Positions 1 through 5,734 of a DNA stretch of 8,930 bases are shown piece by piece. The notes beneath the pieces were generated by a model. It did no database searches. It had not been told where the DNA came from and saw nothing but the letters and a program-made list of their open reading frames with translations. Source of the DNA: Phycisphaerales bacterium (GTDB taxonomy: Bacteria > Planctomycetota > Phycisphaerae > UBA1845); assembly GCA_030612785.1 (NCBI GenBank), contig JAUWNF010000112.1:1-8930 (forward strand). The letters run 5' to 3'. Position numbers and translations under genes: made by a program. The number at the start of each line of letters is the position of its first letter. Within the stretch, counting starts at the first letter, position 1.

Positions 1-13
1 ACATTGGGGGCCG

Positions 14-451
14 CTAGAACGGCCGGATGGTTCGTTCGAGCGTGCTTTCGTGGTGTTCGTGATCCTCCCAGTAGCTCTCGCCGGCGCGCAGGAGCTTCAT
101 GCGCAACGGATCCTTCAGGCGTATCAATGAGAAAACCGGCAGCAACACGAGGAATAAAACCGACAATAACACGAACGTCATCACTGTCCCGATGTAGGTG
201 GCCGCCGTCATCCACGCCACGTAAACCGGGCGCCCAATCGACTGCGGTCCGAGCGAGATCAGGAGCAACACCAGACCCAAGACCCACGCGGCGACGGCGA
301 CCTTCTGCCCAACAATCCCCGTCCATGACCAGCCGTTCGGTTCGGGACCGACGTACCAGAGGACCAGGCCGATGATGCCGAAGCCTAGCACCATGGCTCC
401 GCCGAATCTACGCAACTCGTCAGCAGACGGATTATGATTGACCGCTTGCAT
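14..451 (-). CDS. SxtJ-like small multi-pass membrane protein
   Basis: Predicted 145-residue integral membrane protein. A short polar N-terminus (NPSADELRRFG) precedes hydrophobic stretches at about residues 18-36, 47-70 and 76-110; the last is long enough for two passes. It ends in a charged tail with KDPLRMKL and SYWEDHEHHE. The size, the N-terminal ELRRFG and the C-terminal DPLR...SYW pattern resemble the SxtJ family, named after a gene of the saxitoxin cluster but widespread and of unknown biochemical role; nothing here implies toxin synthesis. The frame stays open upstream to a TTG at 487. I chose the ATG at 451 because a promoter-like pair (TTGCAC at 487-482, TATGAT at 464-459) lies across the longer version. 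There is no clear Shine-Dalgarno, so translation may be leaderless. SxtJ-like genes often sit beside a very small membrane gene and a carbamoyltransferase; those would lie left of the window. Family assignment is moderate, membrane nature is strong. Confidence 0.7.
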   Translation of the reverse strand: MQAVNHNPSADELRRFGGAMVLGFGIIGLVLWYVGPEPNGWSWTGIVGQKVAVAAWVLGLVLLLISLGPQSIGRPVYVAWMTAATYIGTVMTFVLLSVLFLVLLPVFSLIRLKDPLRMKLLRAGESYWEDHEHHESTLERTIRPF

Positions 452-458
452 AGTCTTT

Positions 459-487
459 ATCATACGGTCGAAAGCGTCCGCGTGCAA
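459..487 (-). promoter_or_regulatory. Predicted sigma70-type promoter for the SxtJ-like gene
   Basis: On the minus strand TTGCAC (487-482) and TATGAT (464-459) are separated by exactly 17 bases. The expected transcription start is about 452, essentially at the ATG at 451, which would make the messenger leaderless. Inferred from spacing and hexamers only. Confidence 0.4.
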
Positions 488-531
488 AATCCGTCGCCCA
501 CCTGGTCAGAATGCAGCGGCCGCCATCTTTC

Positions 532-560
532 TTGGAATCGCTCGTGCATACGGTTACAAT
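532..560 (+). promoter_or_regulatory. Predicted sigma70-type promoter for preTA
   Basis: TTGGAA (532-537) and TACAAT (555-560) are separated by 17 bases, a good match to the -35/-10 consensus. Transcription would start near 567, giving a leader of about 85 bases before the ATG at 653. The leader can form a stem of GGGGCT (583-588) with AGCCCC (599-604) around a 10-base loop; whether this matters for expression is unknown. Confidence 0.5.
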
Positions 561-635
561 CCACGGTCACAGAGTCGGGACCGGGGCTCTATTGGCGTAG
601 CCCCTACCGGCGGCGACGACACACTTCCGCAAGCA

Positions 636-642
636 AGAGGAG
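636..642 (+). promoter_or_regulatory. Shine-Dalgarno of preTA
   Basis: AGAGGAG ends 10 bases before the ATG at 653. It decides the start against the longer open frame that begins at 434. Confidence 0.65.
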
Positions 643-652
643 TGCGGCGATC

Positions 653-3247
653 ATGGAAGACACGATGAGACGAACGTTGGATCTGCAGGGCGCGATTCAG
701 GAAGCGGGACGGTGCCTGCTCTGCCACGACGCACCGTGCGACACCGGGTGCGGCGCCGGTACCGAGCCGGCCACCTTTATCCGCAAGCTGCGCATGGGGA
801 ACATCAAGGGCGCCGTCCGCACCATGCGGCAAAACAACATCCTCGCCGCCACCTGCGCCCAGGTGTGCCCGACCTGTCGTCTGTGCGTGGAGGGCTGTGC
901 GCGCAGCGGGATTGACGAGCCCATCCGGATCGCCGAACTCCAGGCCTTCCTCGCCGACTACGAACGCCGGGAGGACATGCAAGTGTTGCACGCGCCGCCG
1001 CCCGGAGACCGGAAGGTGGCGGTGGTCGGTTCCGGCCCAGCCGGTTTGTCCGTAGCCGCGGCCTTGGCCATGAAGGGGTACGCCGTAGTGGTCTTCGAGA
1101 AGATGCCCCAGCCCGGCGGCATCCTCCGCTATGGGATTCCCAATCACCGCCTCTCCCCGGACCTCCTGAACTACGAGATCGAACTTATCAGGAAGCTGGG
1201 CGTCCGCTTCGAGTGCGGCTCCGGCGTCACCACCCCAGAAGAATTGGAGGGATTGCTCCGGGACGGTTACGCCGCCGCCTTTATCGCCACCGGTTGCGAT
1301 CAGCCCTTCGCGCTGGGGTTGCCCACGGCGGACCTGCAAGGCACCTACGCGTGGGATGATTTCCTGGCCCGGGGCAAAGACCCCAAGGCACGCAAGGAAC
1401 TCGAAGCGCTGCTCAAGGGCAAAAACATAGTGGTGGTCGGTGGCGGCTCGGTGGCTATGGACTGCGCGGTTACCGCCAAGCGCTTGGAGGCTGATCGAGT
1501 CTATGCCATTTCCCTCGAGGCGATGGAGGAACTACCGGCCGACGTCGAGGAGAAGGAATCGGCCTTTGCCGAGGGCATCCGCTTTAAGCCGAATTGTCGA
1601 GTCACCGAAATCGTCAGTGATAGCGGCATGGTCAAAGGGGTTCGCGGCGTGGAGATTCGTTGGATCGAGCCGGGTCGCTTCGTGCCCGAAAACGCCATGG
1701 ACGTCCTCGGGACGGAGTTCTCCCTGCGGGCGGACATTCTGATCGAAGCGATCGGAGCGGGACTATCTTCGGGGTTGAAAGCGCTGGTCTCCGGCCTGGT
1801 GCAAAAAAACAGCCGTCCGAAAACCGACGAACAGACCACGGGCACGTCCAACCCCCGAATCTTCGCGGGCGGTGACTTGGTCGCCGCGGGCAAGACCGTG
1901 GCTTCGGCGGTAATGGACGGCAAGAACGCGGCCGACGCCATCGCCGCGGCATTCCCGTTGAGCAAGCCCGTGGTAGTGCCCAAGCCTTCGCGTCCCAGCC
2001 TGGAGATCGAGTTCTGCGGGTTGCGCTTCATCAACCCGTTCTGCCTGTCGTCGTCGCCGGTTGCCAACACGGCCCAGATGGTCGCCCGCGCCTTTGACGC
2101 CGGCTGGGGTGGCGTCGTCTTCAAAACGTGCGGTCTCGAAGAGGATTACCAGATCATCGACCCCACGCCGCGCCTCAATGCCTTGCACCACGGCGACCGG
2201 CGTTTCATCGGCCTGCAGAACATCGAGATGATCAGCGAACGTCCCTTCCAACAGAACCTCAAGGACATCGCCTGGCTGAAGAAGCACTACCCCGACCGCC
2301 CGTTGATTGTGAGCATAATGGGCTATTCCGACGAAGGGTGGGTCGAACTGGCCAAAGAGTCGCAAGACGCCGGGGCCGACATGCTGGAGCTGAATTTCTC
2401 CTGCCCGCAGATGGCCGTCGAAGGCGCCGGGCACAAGATCGGCCAGGCCTACGACATGCTCGAACGCTACACGCAGGTGGTCAAGGACAACGTCTCCGTT
2501 CCGGTGATGGCCAAGATGACGCCGAACATCACTGACATGCTGCCGGTGGCCTTGGCGTCCAAGCGCGGCGGGGCCGACGCCATCTCCGCCATCAACACCC
2601 TGCGGGCCATTACCGAAGTCGACCTGGACATCCTTGCCCCCATGCCCACGATCCAGGGCAAAGGCTCGATCAGCGGTTACTCGGGCCCGGCCGTCAAGCC
2701 CATCGCCCTGCGTTTCATAGCTGAACTGGCCCAGAGCACGGAACTCGGGCTGCCCGTCTCCGGGCTCGGGGGGATGGAGACCTGGCGCGATGCCGCCATG
2801 TTTCTACTGATGGGCGCCTCCAACCTCCAGGCCACCACCGCCGTGATGCGCTACGGCTATCGCATCATCGAGTCACTTAGCGAAGGACTGGAGGATTACC
2901 TGGAGACCAAGGGCCTGCGCTCCGTCACGGAGTTGGTAGGCGCCGGCTTGCCGTTCACGGTCGAGCCGTCGGAGCACCACCAGACCAAGCATGTGGTGTC
3001 CAAGGTAGATCCCGATAAGTGTATCGGTTGCGGTCTGTGCCACATTGTCTGCCACGACGGTGCCAACCAGGCCATGAAATTCGATAGTGAGGCACGCAAG
3101 GCCGAAGTGGACCAGGAGCGTTGCGTAGGCTGCTTGCTGTGCAAGCACGTGTGCCCGGTCTGGGACTGCATCAGCACCGAGGAGACCGACGCCTCGGTAA
3201 CCGGCGGTCAACACGAGGACGCCCTGGCGTTCGTCCAGCAAGGCTGA
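653..3247 (+). CDS. preTA: Single-chain dihydropyrimidine dehydrogenase (PreT-PreA fusion)
   Basis: Predicted 864-residue cytosolic flavin/iron-sulfur enzyme reducing uracil and thymine to their 5,6-dihydro forms, the first step of reductive pyrimidine breakdown. Residues 1-440 are PreT-like. Two N-terminal [4Fe-4S] sites are built from C21, C24, C29, C33, C72, C78 and C82, with Q97 where DPYD uses a glutamine ligand. An FAD fold follows with GSGPAG at 126-131, then a nucleotide-binding GGGSVAMD near 263-270. Residues from about 450 are PreA-like: an FMN barrel with the active-site loop NFSCP (Cys584) and two ferredoxin clusters (C790/793/796/800 and C824/827/830/834). E. coli splits these parts into two proteins; the fusion resembles animal DPYD but is shorter. 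The Arg/Lys residues that bind the NADPH phosphate in DPYD seem absent, suggesting NADH use. The frame is open back to 434, but ATG 653 has AGAGGAG at 636-642 and agrees with the family N-terminus. A second ATG at 665 is possible. Confidence 0.93.
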   Translation: MEDTMRRTLDLQGAIQEAGRCLLCHDAPCDTGCGAGTEPATFIRKLRMGNIKGAVRTMRQNNILAATCAQVCPTCRLCVEGCARSGIDEPIRIAELQAFLADYERREDMQVLHAPPPGDRKVAVVGSGPAGLSVAAALAMKGYAVVVFEKMPQPGGILRYGIPNHRLSPDLLNYEIELIRKLGVRFECGSGVTTPEELEGLLRDGYAAAFIATGCDQPFALGLPTADLQGTYAWDDFLARGKDPKARKELEALLKGKNIVVVGGGSVAMDCAVTAKRLEADRVYAISLEAMEELPADVEEKESAFAEGIRFKPNCRVTEIVSDSGMVKGVRGVEIRWIEPGRFVPENAMDVLGTEFSLRADILIEAIGAGLSSGLKALVSGLVQKNSRPKTDEQTTGTSNPRIFAGGDLVAAGKTVASAVMDGKNAADAIAAAFPLSKPVVVPKPSRPSLEIEFCGLRFINPFCLSSSPVANTAQMVARAFDAGWGGVVFKTCGLEEDYQIIDPTPRLNALHHGDRRFIGLQNIEMISERPFQQNLKDIAWLKKHYPDRPLIVSIMGYSDEGWVELAKESQDAGADMLELNFSCPQMAVEGAGHKIGQAYDMLERYTQVVKDNVSVPVMAKMTPNITDMLPVALASKRGGADAISAINTLRAITEVDLDILAPMPTIQGKGSISGYSGPAVKPIALRFIAELAQSTELGLPVSGLGGMETWRDAAMFLLMGASNLQATTAVMRYGYRIIESLSEGLEDYLETKGLRSVTELVGAGLPFTVEPSEHHQTKHVVSKVDPDKCIGCGLCHIVCHDGANQAMKFDSEARKAEVDQERCVGCLLCKHVCPVWDCISTEETDASVTGGQHEDALAFVQQG

Positions 3248-3274
3248 CCGTACAGCGCAAAGCAGCCGCCACTT

Positions 3275-3299
3275 TGTAGCGGCCTGCGTCTCGCAGGCC
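3275..3299 (+). repeat. REP-like hairpin 1a
   Basis: Head TGTAGC followed by GGCCTGCG, loop TCT and CGCAGGCC. It shares its head and GGCC stem ends with the hairpin at 8905-8930. Confidence 0.7.
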
Positions 3300-3303
3300 G
3301 TTC

Positions 3304-3329
3304 GACCGGCGGGGCCGCCGGTCGCTACA
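3304..3329 (-). repeat. REP-like hairpin 1b
   Basis: Minus-strand head TGTAGC followed by a 9-bp perfect stem (GACCGGCGG/CCGCCGGTC) separated by two bases. Inverted partner of hairpin 1a. Confidence 0.7.
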
Positions 3330-3382
3330 CAAACTCCGCGGCTTTGCGCTGTAGGGGCTGTCGATTTAGTCGCAGTTGCCAA

Positions 3383-3408
3383 TGTAGCGTCACCCCTTGT
3401 GGGTGACG
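3383..3408 (+). repeat. REP-like hairpin 2a
   Basis: Head TGTAGC (3383-3388), stem GTCACCC (3389-3395) with GGGTGAC (3401-3407), loop CTTGT. The stem can extend one pair using 3388/3408. Confidence 0.7.
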
Positions 3409-3420
3409 AGGAACGCGGAT

Positions 3421-3447
3421 GCGCCGCCCACAAGGGGCGACGCTACA
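3421..3447 (-). repeat. REP-like hairpin 2b
   Basis: Minus-strand head TGTAGC (3447-3442), then a stem-loop with the same CTTGT loop as hairpin 2a and one wobble position. Inverted near-copy of 2a. Confidence 0.65.
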
Positions 3448-3472
3448 GACTAAATCGACAGCCCCTGTACTG

Positions 3473-4111
3473 CTAATACCGCCGCACCACCCCGACTACG
3501 ATGCCTTGGATGTCTACTCGATCGACGTAGATCGGCTCGAAGGCCTCGTTGGCCGGCTGGAGTCGAATCCGCCCCTTCTCGCGATAGAAGCGTTTGAGCG
3601 TCGCTTCCCCATCTTCGAGCAAGGCAACCACGATCTCGCCGTTTCTAGGGTTCTTACGTGGTTCAACGATCACGTAGTCGCCATCGCTTATGTGATCGTC
3701 GATCATACTGTCGCCACTCACCTGGAGGGCGAAGTTTGCCCCTCTTGAGCCACGTCGGGTAGCGAAGACCGCCTCCAAATCCAAGGCTTCGACATTCTCA
3801 ATGGCCTCGATAGGCTGCCCCGCGGCGATGCGACCGGCCAGTGGTACCAGCGTCGGCCGCTCATCCGGGAATCGGGCGGAGGACGTCACTTCCAAAGAGC
3901 GTGCCTTGTGCGGCAAACGACGCAGCAAGCCCTTTCTTACGAGGGCGTTGACGTGCTCGAACACGGTGACCTTTGAGATGTCGAGCTGGTCGGCCAATTC
4001 CTGCATCGTCGGGGAATAGCCGTTGCTGCGCGTACGGTCGCGGATCGCCGTCAGGACCTCGAGTTGACGTGGCGTCAGATTGCGACCTTCCGGTTTCTTG
4101 CGCGGTTTCAT
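3473..4111 (-). CDS. lexA: LexA repressor, SOS regulator and self-cleaving protease
   Basis: Predicted 212-residue LexA. It binds operators of DNA-damage genes and cleaves itself when it meets activated RecA. The N-terminal winged helix (LTPRQLEVLTAIRD..., then SPTMQELADQLDISKVTVFEHVNALVRKGLL) is followed by a short linker and the S24-type peptidase fold. The scissile Ala-Gly lies in GRIAAGQP (A97-G98), the nucleophile is in VSGDSM (Ser135) and the general base is the lysine in ATLKRF (Lys173). All are intact, so it should be inducible. Length is typical (E. coli 202). The frame extends to a GTG at 4126, but ATG 4111 has AGGAA seven bases upstream and is preferred. The nearest convincing promoter is about 530 bp upstream at 4645-4673, so lexA may be the second cistron of a transcript. 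The gene ends against compound repeat element 2. Confidence 0.95.
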   Translation of the reverse strand: MKPRKKPEGRNLTPRQLEVLTAIRDRTRSNGYSPTMQELADQLDISKVTVFEHVNALVRKGLLRRLPHKARSLEVTSSARFPDERPTLVPLAGRIAAGQPIEAIENVEALDLEAVFATRRGSRGANFALQVSGDSMIDDHISDGDYVIVEPRKNPRNGEIVVALLEDGEATLKRFYREKGRIRLQPANEAFEPIYVDRVDIQGIVVGVVRRY

Positions 4112-4586
4112 GGTATGGTTCCTCACTCGCCTGCAACCCTAACGGGCCCAGGACCACCAGCGGCACGTCCTCAGGCCGAATGTTCGTACGCTCTGGTGCG
4201 GTGCTATCCGAAAATACTCCGCACGCTGGGGATGCCACCGTCTCGGACGAGCCAACCGCCCGAACGACGAGGCGTACCGCGGTACCGTCTCGGGCTGGCA
4301 GGGTGCAACGCAGACTCTCCAGGCAGCGGAGCGCGGCATTCCAAACACCCAGCGCCCAACTGGCGATGCTCTCGGCCGGTGCGCGGACCATGCAAACTGG
4401 ACCGCAGCCCCACAACGGCTCGGCGGTAACCCGGGGCCTCCCGCCCCAACCGCGCAGCAAAGCCCTCGGTGGCGTGCGTCTCGGCGCTGCTGGTGCGGAG
4501 CCCGCGTACCAACCGGTGAGATAGTCACCACCAGAACCGAACACGCACAAGGGATGTTCGTGGTCCGAGCGGGCCAAGGTGTTCAC
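3861..4586 (-). CDS. Unidentified open frame between the lexA promoter and lexA (doubtful)
   Basis: A minus-strand frame opens with GTG at 4586, preceded by GGGAG seven bases upstream (4598-4594) and, 60-90 bp further, by a near-consensus promoter. It stays open for about 158 codons before the lexA start and then continues 250 bp inside lexA in another frame to a stop at 3861. The upstream part (MNTLARSDHEHPLCVFGSGG..., later ESIASWALGVWNAALRCLES) has a mixed composition that looks protein-like, and third positions are mostly G or C. I recognise no family. An overlap of 250 bp with lexA is implausible, so either a frameshift separates it from a stop near lexA (a TGA lies at 4125-4123 in another frame), the gene is decayed, or the stretch is only a long leader. 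Initiation signals are good, coding status is uncertain. Confidence 0.3.
   Translation of the reverse strand: MNTLARSDHEHPLCVFGSGGDYLTGWYAGSAPAAPRRTPPRALLRGWGGRPRVTAEPLWGCGPVCMVRAPAESIASWALGVWNAALRCLESLRCTLPARDGTAVRLVVRAVGSSETVASPACGVFSDSTAPERTNIRPEDVPLVVLGPLGLQASEEPYHETAQETGRSQSDATSTRGPDGDPRPYAQQRLFPDDAGIGRPARHLKGHRVRARQRPRKKGLAASFAAQGTLFGSDVLRPIPG
4119..4124 (-). promoter_or_regulatory. Shine-Dalgarno of lexA
   Basis: Minus-strand GAGGAA (4124-4119) lies seven bases before the ATG at 4111. It overlaps the alternative GTG start at 4126, arguing for the ATG. Confidence 0.7.
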
Positions 4587-4635
4587 GTTAGGTCTCCCGC
4601 GACCGCTATCATCCGCACGCGGACGTTCGCGTTTT

Positions 4636-4668
4636 GTTAGATATAGTATAGCCTAACTATTACCTAAC
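4636..4668. promoter_or_regulatory. Candidate operator cluster (CCTAAC/GTTAG repeats) over the lexA-side promoter
   Basis: CCTAAC occurs at 4652-4657 and 4663-4668, spaced 11 bp or one helical turn. GTTAG at 4636-4640 is in the opposite orientation. ATAGT (4643-4647) and ACTAT (4656-4660) form an imperfect palindrome across the -10 and spacer. Further copies lie at 4587-4592 (GTTAGG) and 4138-4143 (CCTAAC). LexA usually represses its own gene, so this is a candidate LexA box of unfamiliar sequence. The core TAGCCTAAC (4649-4657) also resembles the middle of the DtxR/IdeR iron box. Which protein binds is inference. Confidence 0.4.
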
Positions 4669-4673
4669 GTCAA
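4645..4673 (-). promoter_or_regulatory. Strong sigma70-type promoter upstream of the lexA transcription unit
   Basis: Minus-strand TTGACG (4673-4668) and TATACT (4650-4645) are separated by exactly 17 bases, each one mismatch from consensus. Transcription should start near 4638, about 50 bases before the GTG at 4586. The core lies in a short AT-rich island between GC-rich flanks. Confidence 0.65.
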
Positions 4674-4740
4674 GCAAAATCCGCGTGTAAGCGCGCTCGC
4701 GACTACGCGAGGCTGGACCGGGGCTGGAAAGGTAGTCAGA

Positions 4741-5733
4741 ATGAACGGAGAAAGGAACCTCGTGCGGATTGGCAACCTACAACTCGCCTCCAACCTCCTG
4801 CTCGCCCCGATGGCCGGCTACTGCGACCTGGCGTTTCGCCTGGCTGTTCGACCGCTCGGCGGGCTGGGGCTGGCCTGCACGAGTCTGATCAGCTCCCGCG
4901 GGTTCATCGAGGGATTTAGGACCAGCAAACACCTAATGCGCACCTGCCCGAAGGATCGTCCGCTGTGCGTGCAACTCCACGGGCCGGACGCGGTGGTGAT
5001 GTCCGACGCCGCCCGGTTAGCGGTCGAACTGGGTGCTGCGGTGATCGACATCAACATGGGTTGCCCGGCCGGCAAAGTGACCCGGGGTAACGGCGGAGCC
5101 GCTTGGCTGCGCCGTCCGGGCGACGCGGCGCGGATGGCGGAGACCGTGGTCAAATCCGTGGACGTGCCCGTGACGGTCAAGGTGCGCCTGGGTCCGGACG
5201 ACGAACACATCGTTGCGCCGGAGTTGGCCCGCAGGTTCGCTGAGGTCGGTGTGGCGGCCTTGACGGTCCACGGGCGAACCACCGCACAGCGTTTCAGCGG
5301 AAAGGTGCATCTCGAGCGCATCGCCGAGGCGGTGTCCGCAGCCGGTGAAATGCCGACTATCGGCAACGGCGACGTGAAGACGCCGCAGGACGCGGTGGCC
5401 ATGATTGAACGTACCGGCTGTGCCGGGGTCATGATTGGTCGGGGCGCCTTGCGCGATCCGTGGATCTTCCGCGATACGGACTCGTTTCTGCGCACCGGCA
5501 GCGTCCCGCCGCCGCCTGCGATAGCCGAGCGCGTGGCGCTCATACGGCGTCATTTCGACTATGTGGCGTCGATGGAGAGCGAGCACCGCACCTGTCACAT
5601 GATCCGCCAGCGAATCAGTTGGTACGCCAAGAAGCTCGGCCCCTGCAAGCGCTTCAAGGAGCAGGTCCGCGCGGTCGACTCAGTAATGAAGTTCCATCAA
5701 TACGTCGACGAATTCCTCGCCGAAGTGGATTGA
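4741..5733 (+). CDS. dus: tRNA dihydrouridine synthase, DusB-like
   Basis: Predicted 330-residue FMN enzyme that reduces specific uridines of tRNA to dihydrouridine with NAD(P)H. The TIM barrel starts with LLLAPMAGYCDLAFR (residues 20-33). The catalytic cysteine is C108 in INMGCPAGKV, and the FMN/substrate residues K147 (VKVRLG) and H177 (VHGRT) are present. The flavin phosphate-binding segments are IGNGD (207-211) and MIGRGALRDPWIF (231-243). A helical tRNA-binding C-terminal domain follows. Length is typical of DusB (about 320-340); the exact Dus subfamily is not certain. The start ATG has GGAAAGG eight bases upstream (4726-4732). The gene is divergent from lexA. A weak forward promoter (TTGTTA 4634-4639, TATTAC 4658-4663) may overlap the lexA-side promoter. 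The next gene starts one base after the stop. Confidence 0.93.
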   Translation: MNGERNLVRIGNLQLASNLLLAPMAGYCDLAFRLAVRPLGGLGLACTSLISSRGFIEGFRTSKHLMRTCPKDRPLCVQLHGPDAVVMSDAARLAVELGAAVIDINMGCPAGKVTRGNGGAAWLRRPGDAARMAETVVKSVDVPVTVKVRLGPDDEHIVAPELARRFAEVGVAALTVHGRTTAQRFSGKVHLERIAEAVSAAGEMPTIGNGDVKTPQDAVAMIERTGCAGVMIGRGALRDPWIFRDTDSFLRTGSVPPPPAIAERVALIRRHFDYVASMESEHRTCHMIRQRISWYAKKLGPCKRFKEQVRAVDSVMKFHQYVDEFLAEVD

Positions 5734-5734
5734 T

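Larger units (their letters stand above)
3251..3353. repeat. Compound inverted-repeat element 1 (flanking 13-bp inverted repeat plus two REP-like hairpins)
   Basis: A 13-bp perfect inverted repeat (TACAGCGCAAAGC at 3251-3263, its complement at 3341-3353) brackets two hairpins in opposite orientation. The left hairpin has head TGTAGC at 3275-3280 and an 8-bp stem 3281-3288/3292-3299. The right one reads on the minus strand, with head 3329-3324 and a 9-bp stem 3323-3315/3312-3304. The GTAG head followed by a palindrome, in inverted pairs, is the architecture of REP/BIME elements mobilised by RAYT (REP-associated tyrosine) transposases. Lying directly after the preTA stop, it could also end transcription. 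Confidence 0.75.
3350..3469. repeat. Compound inverted-repeat element 2 (MITE-like, 18-bp inverted repeat plus two REP-like hairpins)
   Basis: An 18-bp perfect inverted repeat (AGGGGCTGTCGATTTAGT at 3353-3370, its complement at 3449-3466) encloses a second inverted pair of TGTAGC-headed hairpins, 3383-3408 plus and 3447-3421 minus. The two inner arms share the core CCCCTTGTGGG and differ by a few transitions. TGTA occurs just outside the GGGG/CCCC ends at 3350-3353 and 3466-3469, which could be a 4-bp target duplication or part of the repeat. No coding capacity. It ends three bases before the lexA stop codon and probably acts as a two-way terminator. Confidence 0.75.

Noticed and set aside
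434..652. N-terminal extension of the preTA frame to an ATG at 434
   Set aside because: The extra 73 residues lack similarity to the family, cross the predicted promoter and the start of the divergent gene, and have no ribosome site; ATG 653 has one.
554..1339. Long minus-strand open frame under preTA (261 codons)
   Set aside because: Antisense shadow of a confidently recognised enzyme in GC-rich DNA; no recognisable domain.
3251..3469. CRISPR array
   Set aside because: The repeats are palindromic, paired in inverse orientation and unequal; there is no regular direct repeat-spacer pattern.
3973..4524. Plus-strand frame of 183 codons opposite lexA and its leader
   Set aside because: Overlaps lexA antisense, has Ser/Arg/Pro-rich low-information composition, and no promoter or ribosome site.
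4139..4531. Alternative minus-strand frame of 130 codons in the lexA leader
   Set aside because: Poor ribosome site at its GTG starts and Arg/Trp/Pro-rich composition typical of a wrong frame; the GTG at 4586 has better signals.
4696..4711. CTCGCG/CGCGAG hairpin with ACTA loop upstream of dus
   Set aside because: Short GC stem with no T-run and no link to known regulatory RNA; expected by chance at this base composition.
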